The position numbers were made by a program, and so were the translations under genes. A stretch of 10,470 nucleotides of DNA, from contig JAKBXD010000064.1 in the NCBI GenBank assembly GCA_021840785.1, positions 1 to 10,470 on the forward strand, given 5' to 3'. Within the stretch, counting starts at the first letter, position 1; each line of letters opens with the position of its first letter. The notes under the pieces were generated by a model. The model had not been told where the DNA came from. It did not search any database and saw only the letters and a list, made by a program, of their open reading frames with translations. Positions 1-4,792 of this stretch are shown here, piece by piece. The stretch comes from Pseudomonadota bacterium (lineage in GTDB: Bacteria > Pseudomonadota > Gammaproteobacteria > Acidithiobacillales > Acidithiobacillaceae).

Positions 1-1
1 C

Positions 2-178
2 CGAGCAGGTATCGAGGATCTACGCTTTCACGACCTCCGCCACGAGGCCACCAGTCGTTTCTTCGAGAAGGGATTGAATCCCATGCAGGTGGCGGCCATC
101 ACAGGGCACAAGACCTTGCAGATGCTGAAACGCTATACTCACTTGAGAGCGGAGGACCTGGCGAAGATGCTGGGGTGA
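2..178 (+). CDS. Tyrosine recombinase/phage integrase, C-terminal end (partial, runs off left edge)
   Basis: The first 58 codons visible, in frame from base 2 to a TGA at 176-178, are the catalytic end of a tyrosine (phage-integrase family) site-specific recombinase. Seen directly: the box II motif HDLRH (H10 and R13 of the fragment), the conserved GH of the TGHK turn (H36) and the nucleophile in RYTHL (Y45). These are three of the ligands that cleave and rejoin DNA through a 3'-phosphotyrosine, and the ending is normal for the family. The N-terminal DNA-binding part and the first catalytic Arg lie outside the window. Its place beside accessory genes suggests it is the integrase of an island or element, although a XerC/D-like or transposon-borne recombinase cannot be excluded from this fragment alone. 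Confidence 0.93.
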   Translation, partial: RAGIEDLRFHDLRHEATSRFFEKGLNPMQVAAITGHKTLQMLKRYTHLRAEDLAKMLG

Positions 179-528
179 ATATTACCCGAAGGACCGAACC
201 GGAAGCGGCGGGAGAATGCCGACGGAGAAGGCACAGAAGGCTCCACGGTGAAAAGCGAACCGGTTTTCGATTCCGGGCGGGAACCGTCCGAGATGTGGAG
301 CGGTGGAAGTTTCGCCGCGATGAAGCACGAAACTCACGCCATAGCCGTATAGGCTTGGCGGGAGCAGTTCATTTTGATCTGTACACCCTGCTAAAAAAGC
401 ACGAGGCCAGTTTGGTGGATGCCAAGGTGGTGCTTTCAAAAGGTGGGACAATCAATGGATGGAACGTTTTTACGGAAAGGCTCTTTAATCTTCCCGTGCG
501 AATGGCATTACTTCATTCCTGAGACCGG
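179..528. other. Intergenic stretch without a supported gene
   Basis: These 350 bases separate the recombinase from the first copy of the duplicated promoter module. Open frames cross it on both strands, but their translations have no recognisable motif, an unnatural composition (rich in Arg on one strand, Pro/His on the other) and no convincing ribosome-binding site. No tRNA, array or strong hairpin was seen. As it lies directly behind an integrase gene, it is a reasonable place to look for an attachment site, but no duplicated att-like core could be identified within the window. Confidence 0.4.
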
Positions 529-659
529 ATTCGCTCACCGCTCGCGCGGTGGTATGATGAATCCACGAAACAAACGGGATGAACGGAACGACGTGGTACG
601 CAAAGGAGATCGAACATGGGCATGATGGATTATATTATCGGGAAGAACGTGGGGCGGGA
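529..659 (+). repeat. Direct repeat, copy 1: promoter + leader + first 15 codons
   Basis: This 131-bp segment matches 1627-1757 at a constant offset of 1098 bases, with five mismatches counted by eye (about 96% identity). It covers the -35/-10 promoter, the palindrome between them, the untranslated leader with its AAAGGAG ribosome-binding site, and the codons for MGMMDYIIGKNVGRE. Similarity stops abruptly after the 15th codon. It therefore looks like a mobile or gene-converted 5' module rather than a whole-gene duplication of uniform age. Confidence 0.95.
530..558 (+). promoter_or_regulatory. Promoter of the first paralog with an operator-like palindrome in the spacer
   Basis: A sigma70-type promoter: -35 TTCGCT (530-535), a 17-bp spacer, and -10 TATGAT (553-558). 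The spacer holds a perfect inverted repeat, CACCGC-TCGC-GCGGTG (536-551), which would be covered by a repressor and block polymerase. The weak -35 (3 of 6 consensus bases) and good -10 are usual for regulated promoters. The arms are unchanged in the second copy, where the only spacer difference falls in the central 4 bases, which supports a real operator. The regulator is not identified in this window. Confidence 0.72.
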
Positions 660-1071
660 AGAGGCGCGGAACTCCCAGGACAGCGGAGCGGCGCATCGCG
701 CGGAAATGGACGCCATCCAGGCCAGAGGTACCGCAGACCAGGCCCAAAACACCGCCCTGGCCATCGCCATCGCGTTGAAGCAGACGCGGGAAGAACTGGA
801 GGTAACCAGGAAGCGGTTCTATCGGGAACGGCGGGAACGTCGTGGTTGGCAGCGCACTGCGGAATTGCGCAAATTGTCACTTATGGAAAAGGCAGGAATG
901 ACTGCGGATGACGTTTATGAAGATCAGGACAGGGTCAGCGATTTGCCGGGCGTAAGTGAACACATGAAACAGTTCCTCGATGGGCAAGACAAAGAGATCG
1001 ATACCGATACGATTGGCACCTCTACTGATGCAACAAACGCCACGAACAACGGCCCTTCGTCCGTGAACTAG
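616..1071 (+). CDS. Unknown 151-residue protein, paralog A (identical N-terminus to paralog B)
   Basis: I do not recognise the family. The start is fixed by AAAGGAG seven bases upstream of the ATG. Residues 1-15 (MGMMDYIIGKNVGRE) are identical to those of the gene at 1714. Residues 16-45 are Ala/Gln/Asp-rich and not conserved. A charged, probably helical or coiled-coil stretch follows (about 50-90), including the shared core KRF-x-RER-x-ERR-x-W-Q-x-TAE-x-RKLS (67-88). The C-terminus is Thr/Asn/Ser-rich and probably disordered. No signal peptide or transmembrane segment is seen. It is a single-gene unit with its own promoter, operator-like palindrome and terminator. The invariant N-terminus could be a docking or targeting signal, with the body conferring specificity; that is inference. 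The nearby TraY-like fragment suggests, but does not show, a link to conjugation functions. Confidence 0.85.
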   Translation: MGMMDYIIGKNVGREEARNSQDSGAAHRAEMDAIQARGTADQAQNTALAIAIALKQTREELEVTRKRFYRERRERRGWQRTAELRKLSLMEKAGMTADDVYEDQDRVSDLPGVSEHMKQFLDGQDKEIDTDTIGTSTDATNATNNGPSSVN

Positions 1072-1080
1072 AAGGCTGTA

Positions 1081-1108
1081 AAGGATGCCCAGGTTTTTAG
1101 GCATCCTT
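1081..1108. terminator. Hairpin terminator between convergent genes
   Basis: A perfect 9-bp stem, AAGGATGCC (1081-1089) with GGCATCCTT (1100-1108), around a 10-base loop. It lies 10 bases after the stop of paralog A and 18 bases beyond the end of the minus-strand TraY-like fragment. The following U-tract is weak on both strands, so it may act as a modest bidirectional terminator or mRNA 3' stabiliser. Confidence 0.7.
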
Positions 1109-1125
1109 ATTCGTGTTACAATTGG

Positions 1126-1620
1126 TCATAACTTATTCCCCCCTTTACCAACCTCCGGTTTAGTCTCACCACTATCCTGCCCCGCCGCTTTTCCCCCACT
1201 CAGCGCACCCATCATTTCCTGGTGACGCCGCTCGGCGGTTTCCGCAGACGACGCCGATGCCGCCGCTCTTTCCTGTTCATCCGCGCGGCCTTTGGCGCTG
1301 GCATTCATCGAATCCATACCAGCATTCATCTTGTCCCCAGCATACATGCCGTACTTCCCGGCGCCAGACCCCGCATTGGAGATAGCCCCTTGCGCGATGT
1401 CCGCCTCGCCCAGACCCTGACCGGAGTGACCGCCAATCCATTGCGGAGCACGGTCTGCAAGGTGCGTGATGAGTTTCAGGACGGTTTTGATGAACATCAG
1501 CACCGTGGCGATGATGACCGCGAGTATGGCCGCGAACCCGATGATGCCGACCTGTGTGCCGCCCATGCCGGTCAGAAACGCCTGCAACGCCTCTCCCACG
1601 AACCAGCCGCCGATATCCAT
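1126..1620 (-). pseudogene. TraY/DotA-like membrane protein, C-terminal fragment
   Basis: The frame encodes up to 164 residues. A long hydrophobic segment (about residues 24-52) is followed by a motif resembling the conserved end of the last membrane region of TraY/DotA, the large polytopic inner-membrane protein of I-type (IVB) secretion and conjugation systems: THLADRAPQWIGG and then GLGEAD. The tail (80-164) is Gly/Ala/Ser/Glu-rich, as in those proteins. Full-length TraY/DotA proteins are several times longer with many membrane spans, so this is at most the end of one. The first ATG has no ribosome-binding site, a stop codon lies a few codons upstream, and the frame begins 8 bases from the -35 of the next promoter module, so the gene looks truncated by that module. 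Alternatively it is a small independent membrane protein. The family match is from memory of the motif, not an alignment. Confidence 0.5.
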
Positions 1621-1626
1621 GATGAA

Positions 1627-1757
1627 ATTCGCTCACCGCCCGCGCGGTGGTATGATGTATGCACGAAACAAACGGGATGAACGGAACGACGCGGTACGCA
1701 AAGGAGATCGAACATGGGCATGATGGATTATATCATCGGGAAGAACGTGGGGCGGGA
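1627..1757 (+). repeat. Direct repeat, copy 2: promoter + leader + first 15 codons
   Basis: Second copy of the 131-bp module at 529-659. The five differences are one base in the operator centre, two just after the -10, one in the leader and one silent change in the Ile-7 codon (ATT to ATC). The left boundary sits at the truncated 5' end of the TraY-like fragment, and the right boundary is inside the gene after codon 15. Confidence 0.95.
1628..1656 (+). promoter_or_regulatory. Promoter of the second paralog with an operator-like palindrome
   Basis: Same design as the copy upstream: -35 TTCGCT (1628-1633), 17-bp spacer, -10 TATGAT (1651-1656), and the inverted repeat CACCGC-CCGC-GCGGTG at 1634-1649. 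Both arms are intact, so the two paralogs are expected to answer to the same repressor and be co-expressed. Confidence 0.72.
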
Positions 1758-2142
1758 GAGCGGGCGGGCGACAGACTCTGCCGCTGTATCGAACGCGCAA
1801 CAGGACGCGCACGACGCTGAAATTGGCGAAATCCAAATGCAGACGCAAGTGTATCGGCTAATCGGCACGGTCAACACGCTGACGAAGCGATTCACGCGGG
1901 AGCGGCAGGAGCGACGTAATTGGCAGCTCACGGCAGAAGCGCGCAAGCTGTCAATGAAACAAATGGGCATGACCGAAGCCCAGGTTATTGCAAAGCAAAA
2001 GGAAATCCTTGCGGATCCAGTTCTGTGCGCCCAGATTGATCGGAACCTCGATGCGGAAACCGCAGAAATTGATGCCGAATTGGGCATCATGCAAGAAACG
2101 TCCGCAACCACTCAAGAAGCCAATAATTCATCATTTCAGTAA
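1714..2142 (+). CDS. Unknown 142-residue protein, paralog B
   Basis: Not recognised by family. The start is set by AAAGGAG seven bases upstream of the ATG, exactly as in paralog A. The first 15 residues are identical to A and then the sequences part. Related blocks return at residues 58-80 (KRF-x-RER-x-ERR-x-W-Q-x-TAE-x-RKLS) and 84-90 (GMTEAQV, against GMTADDV in A). Its C-terminal third differs from A: an acidic helix-prone stretch (DRNLDAETAEIDAELG, 109-124) and a Thr/Asn/Ser-rich tail. It is likely a soluble, mostly helical protein, with one Cys at 105 and no membrane segment. It has its own promoter and a strong terminator right after the stop. Whether A and B act together, compete or have different partners cannot be told from sequence. 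Confidence 0.85.
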   Translation: MGMMDYIIGKNVGRESGRATDSAAVSNAQQDAHDAEIGEIQMQTQVYRLIGTVNTLTKRFTRERQERRNWQLTAEARKLSMKQMGMTEAQVIAKQKEILADPVLCAQIDRNLDAETAEIDAELGIMQETSATTQEANNSSFQ

Positions 2143-2144
2143 AC

Positions 2145-2173
2145 AAAAGCCGGCCTCCTGGTCGGCTTTTTTT
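2145..2173. terminator. Strong Rho-independent terminator (probably bidirectional)
   Basis: An 11-bp stem including one G:U pair, AAAAGCCGGCC (2145-2155) with GGTCGGCTTTT (2160-2170), a TCCT loop and seven Ts on the plus strand, starting two bases after the stop of paralog B. On the minus strand a T-run (TTTTGTTT) also follows the stem, so it can end transcription arriving from the ADP-ribosylglycohydrolase fragment as well. Confidence 0.92.
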
Positions 2174-2212
2174 AATTTTGTCGAACGAGGTTAAGGCGTT
2201 CTGCTCTGTTCG

Positions 2213-2401
2213 TCAGGTGCGTATCATGTCCGGATGGAAAGCAATAGTATCCCATGAACCGCCATCATGCATGTCACGAACACCATCCGGATATGACAAG
2301 CGAATGGAATCAGGAGATCTGAGTTCAACCAGACTTCCCAGAGCATCACCACATAATTGCCCAAGGAAATAACCTTGGGCACGGAGCAGTTGCGAAACCA
2401 T
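2213..2401 (-). pseudogene. ADP-ribosylglycohydrolase (DraG/ARH family), truncated N-terminal fragment
   Basis: The 62 residues begin with the N-terminal signature of ADP-ribosylglycohydrolases, which remove ADP-ribose from modified targets using two Mg ions: AQGYFLGQLCGDALGSLVE (8-26), then a YPDGV segment and GGSWDTIA. In intact proteins this is followed by a G-x-x-TDD(S/T) metal-binding motif and some 200 further residues. Here the frame diverges after TIA (around 2245) and stops, so the metal-binding residues are missing and the product should be inactive. The ATG overlaps the stop of the preceding gene (TGATG), showing it was translationally coupled to that unknown protein. The break lies about 70 bases from the terminator of paralog B, marking a recombination junction. 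Confidence 0.75.
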
Positions 2402-2736
2402 CAGAACAGATGGAAATAGATTATTTCCATCTCGTCTTGGTGAACTAAAATTATTTCACCCCCATCTTGGGAATCGAATCTGTCTAAATGATATTCGCCC
2501 CCTACATCCTCATAACAGTCCGCCCTAAATATAATGTTTCCGTGGCCAGCTATGATAACAACCTCAAATTCGTCGCTATGATCGTATTTATTTCTAAGGC
2601 GGCAGCGGCAAACCTGTGTTCCTATTTCATCCGCGTTAACGGCAAGCGCTCCATTAGATGTATAAAAGCCATCCAATTGGCCCCCACCATCTATATTAAT
2701 CCATGTGGCAGTGATTGTCGTCTTGTCTTCAAACAA
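2401..2736 (-). CDS. Unknown 111-residue acidic protein, coupled to the ADP-ribosylglycohydrolase
   Basis: No family recognised. I chose the TTG at 2736 because AGGAGG ends eight bases before it; no ATG is available in frame, and two TTGs at 2763 and 2760 lack a proper site. The protein is acidic and predicted mostly beta-strand. It has a CRCR segment (C43, C45), a GHGN turn (64-67), and several Asp/Glu-Gly clusters such as DGGGQ and QDGGE. No signal peptide, membrane helix or known catalytic motif is evident. It lies 101 bases after the serine protease in the same direction, and its TGA overlaps the ATG of the ADP-ribosylglycohydrolase fragment, so the two were made together. A substrate, partner or toxin controlled by the hydrolase are possible roles, but none is shown. 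Confidence 0.65.
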   Translation of the reverse strand: MFEDKTTITATWINIDGGGQLDGFYTSNGALAVNADEIGTQVCRCRLRNKYDHSDEFEVVIIAGHGNIIFRADCYEDVGGEYHLDRFDSQDGGEIILVHQDEMEIIYFHLF

Positions 2737-2737
2737 G

Positions 2738-2770
2738 TCACGCTCCTCCTCTCTTCGCAACAAAAGTCAT
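2738..2770 (-). promoter_or_regulatory. Possible 10-residue leader peptide overlapping the ribosome-binding site
   Basis: An ATG-started frame, MTFVAKRGGA, ends in TGA one base before the TTG start of the 111-residue gene, and its Gly-Gly codons are the AGGAGG ribosome-binding site itself. Ribosomes finishing the leader could reinitiate at the TTG (translational coupling). It has no clear ribosome-binding site of its own, so this is only suggestive. Confidence 0.25.
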
Positions 2771-2837
2771 TTATAATGCCGGATTATGCGAACCGATTGA
2801 CATAATTTCAGTAACGCCCTCATAACACCTGCTGTAA

Positions 2838-3482
2838 TCAAATCGGCAATGTACTCATAAATTGTCCGATCTTCACGACGTTCGCGTGCTCGGTAGTGGC
2901 GGTAATCGTTAAGGGGGTAGTCCTCGGCGTGCCCGTGTAGAGCCCAACGAGGCCAAACTTCCCATTGCCGATATCCACGACAACGGGGGCGCCTGACATG
3001 CCTGCCTTACCTTGGGATGTCAGTCGCAGATGAAAAGAATCTTCTTGTTCTACGAGGCCCGCTTGGCCATCTAGTACGTTTTGCAAAATCTGATCATCAT
3101 CAGGCGCGAAGTCTAGGCAGGTAATGAGTGCAGATCGCAATAGCCCGATGTCTGAAACCACAATATCAAAAGCATCGCCCGTATAGTCGTCAAGCGGAAT
3201 GGCCATGATATCGTCGCTTTCTGCTGTTTGTACGGCATCAGACGCAGCGGAGACGAGGCGTTTGCCCGCTGTATACATATCAAAATTCTTTACGATATCT
3301 GAATGCACGCCCGTCCACACCTCGAAACGCTCACGATCTGTAACAGCATGAGCGACCGACACTGCAAAAAAGCGTTCCTCTTTTTTCACGACTACACCAA
3401 ATGTCGGTGTCATCAAAATGCCATCTCGATACGCATAAAATAAAACAACCGTCTTTTGCAAACTATCGGATGTTATATCCAT
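2838..3482 (-). CDS. Stand-alone trypsin-like serine protease
   Basis: A 214-residue protein with the chymotrypsin/trypsin-fold triad in correct order and spacing. The His is in SVAHAV (H45), the Asp in DDIMAIPL (D91, or D90), and the Ser in GKAGMSGAPVV (S163, matching GxSGxP). The oxyanion-hole glycine precedes the Ser, and a GLVGLYTG strand follows, as expected. There is no signal peptide, membrane anchor or PDZ domain, so it is a cytoplasmic free-standing protease domain, unlike HtrA/DegP. The start is supported by GGAG nine bases upstream. A TATACT -10-like box lies on this strand at 3525-3530, with a poor -35. It heads a co-directional set with the unknown protein and the ADP-ribosylglycohydrolase fragment. 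Small cytoplasmic trypsin-like domains often occur in conflict and defence loci; a role here is inference. Confidence 0.85.
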   Translation of the reverse strand: MDITSDSLQKTVVLFYAYRDGILMTPTFGVVVKKEERFFAVSVAHAVTDRERFEVWTGVHSDIVKNFDMYTAGKRLVSAASDAVQTAESDDIMAIPLDDYTGDAFDIVVSDIGLLRSALITCLDFAPDDDQILQNVLDGQAGLVEQEDSFHLRLTSQGKAGMSGAPVVVDIGNGKFGLVGLYTGTPRTTPLTITATTEHANVVKIGQFMSTLPI

Positions 3483-3803
3483 TTTTTAATTCTCCATTCT
3501 AAAATAAGAAAACCCCGCCGTTTTAGTATATTCCTTGGTTCCTTATATGGATGCCTCCGTTCGTGCAAGCAAACTTTCGATCCTTGGCGATGTGAGGCCA
3601 AAGTACCGCCTTATATCCGACCTTTCGTGCAGACTTTGCCTGCTGGTCCTGATGAAATCCGCTGGAAGTGGCCTCAACTCGTCAACGTCCTTTAAGGACA
3701 AGGAACCACCAGGCTCTTCCTTCCCCGGTCTAACCTGTTATGCCATCAATCGTCTATCTATCTGCGCAACTCTCTTTGCTGAACTTCAGTAATGCTCCTG
3801 GTA
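3483..3803. other. Gene-free stretch: protease upstream region and probable IS end
   Basis: About 320 bases between the protease start and the transposase remnant hold no convincing gene. Seen: the ribosome-binding site and TATACT box of the protease at the left, a perfect palindrome GTCCTT-T-AAGGAC (3687-3699), and an 8-base inverted pair GGTTCCTT (3537-3544) / AAGGAACC (3701-3708). IS1111-group elements of the IS110 family have a non-coding end after the transposase gene that encodes their guide (bridge) RNA. This stretch sits in that position, so part of it may be the decayed non-coding end. No IS boundary could be fixed. Confidence 0.4.
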
Positions 3804-4110
3804 TCAGGCGGCAACACGCACGGTGTATTGTGGGTCATATTGCCTGTCCCTTACCAGTAATGTCCAGATCGTGTGCGCCATCTTGTTGGCAAGCGCCACG
3901 ACGACCACGTTTTGGGGCCGTCTGAGAGCAGCTTATTAATCCAGGGGATTCGGTTCTTGACTTGGAGATTCACGACTGCCCGCGCTCCGTGGGTGAGCAG
4001 CGTTCGGAGATAGGTATCTCAGCGTTTACTGATGCCCAGTAACCGGACCTTGCCACCGGTCCCACTCTGTTCTGGGTGGCGAGAGTTTCGTATCTCTTTC
4101 CACCGGTCTG
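3804..4110 (-). pseudogene. IS110-family (IS1111-type) transposase, decayed C-terminal end
   Basis: On the minus strand the typical C-terminal landmarks of IS110/IS1111 transposases appear in order but in broken frames. GTGGKVRLLGISKR ends in a TGA where a Gly or Trp codon is expected. DTYLRTLLTHGARAVVN continues in the same frame through PWINKLLSD. A frame change near 3920-3935 then leads to VVVVALANKMAHTIWTLLVRD and the normal stop at 3804. The premature stop and the frameshift mean no active enzyme. The catalytic DEDD RuvC-like N-terminal half is absent. The fragment begins roughly 130 bases after the vsr stop, so the insertion or a deletion through it marks the left border of the restriction-modification island. 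The upstream limit is approximate because similarity fades above about 4110. Confidence 0.8.
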
Positions 4111-4236
4111 CAGAACGCCCTTTGGTGAGTTGGGTGCGCAGATCGGATGCCTTTCCGACGATACTGCCGGTCAGTGACAGGCGTTGTTTCGTGCCCATCA
4201 TGTTCGCAAAGGGGCGTCCCCGCGCCGTCGTGAAAG

Positions 4237-4689
4237 TTAGGAAACGCGGGGTGCGTTTTTTATGGCCTGCGCGACATCTTCCAATTTTTCTGGTTCGGAC
4301 AATTCGCACTCCCAAAGGACGACGACCCTCCATCCCATGGCCGCGAGCGACTTCATCGCCGCCTCGTCGCGCTCCTTGTTGCGGGCGATCTTGGCAGTCC
4401 ACCAGTCGGATCTAGTTTTGGGAATGCGGTGGCGGGGGCAACCCTCGTGACCATGCCAGAAGCAACCATGGACGAAGATGGCGATCCGCCTTGATCGAAA
4501 CACGATGTCTGGGCATCCGGCGAGGCCTCGATCATGCAGGCGGTACCGCAGGCCCGCTTTCCACAGAGCCCGCCGGACGAGCATCTCGGGTTTCGTGTCG
4601 ACCGATCTGACGCGCGACATGATCTCGGAGCGGGTGAGTGGTTGCCGGGACGTCCGCGTCTTCCTCATCCCACCCCCTTTTTTCGTCAT
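4237..4689 (-). CDS. vsr: Very short patch repair (T:G mismatch) endonuclease Vsr
   Basis: A complete 150-residue Vsr. It nicks 5' of the T in T:G mismatches formed when 5-methylcytosine deaminates, starting short-patch repair by DNA polymerase I. Seen: SEIMSRVRSVDTKPE (21-35), the catalytic Asp in GCPDIVF (D61), the loop FVHGCFWHGHEGC (72-84) carrying the intercalating aromatics and the zinc ligands C76, H81 and C84, and WECEL (126-130) with the fourth zinc Cys (C128). The ATG at 4689 is chosen because GGAGG lies seven bases upstream; the frame stays open for 46 more codons but without family similarity. The m5C methyltransferase in the same array is its expected partner. It is unusual that two other genes lie between them. 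Confidence 0.97.
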   Translation of the reverse strand: MTKKGGGMRKTRTSRQPLTRSEIMSRVRSVDTKPEMLVRRALWKAGLRYRLHDRGLAGCPDIVFRSRRIAIFVHGCFWHGHEGCPRHRIPKTRSDWWTAKIARNKERDEAAMKSLAAMGWRVVVLWECELSEPEKLEDVAQAIKNAPRVS

Positions 4690-4742
4690 GCTTCCCCCTC
4701 CAATGGTGGCGATTGGAGCGATCCTCGTCATGCCGCAGGTCA

Positions 4743-4776
4743 TTGCGGTTGCGCCGCAAGAGCGGGTCAACCGCAA
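4743..4776 (-). promoter_or_regulatory. Hairpin between the HEPN gene and vsr
   Basis: Nine-base arms (plus strand TTGCGGTTG at 4743-4751 and CAACCGCAA at 4768-4776) form a stem with a 16-base loop in the minus-strand transcript, starting 16 bases past the HEPN stop. A second TTGCGG copy inside the loop can pair with the same 3' arm, giving an alternative 6-bp hairpin. No U-run follows, so it is more likely an mRNA-stability or partial attenuation element than a full terminator. Confidence 0.45.
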
Positions 4777-4792
4777 GCGGCAAGATTCTTGC

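Noticed and set aside
175..522. A 115-codon frame downstream of the recombinase
   Set aside because: It begins inside the recombinase stop region without a ribosome-binding site, has an Arg-rich unnatural start and no recognisable motif. Probably a chance frame.
555..623. A 22-codon frame (MMNPRNKRDERND...) overlapping the start of paralog A, also present before paralog B
   Set aside because: Its ATG lies within the -10 box, upstream of the expected transcription start. All of the differences between the two copies within it change amino acids, apart from the shared gene-start region, so there is no sign of coding selection.
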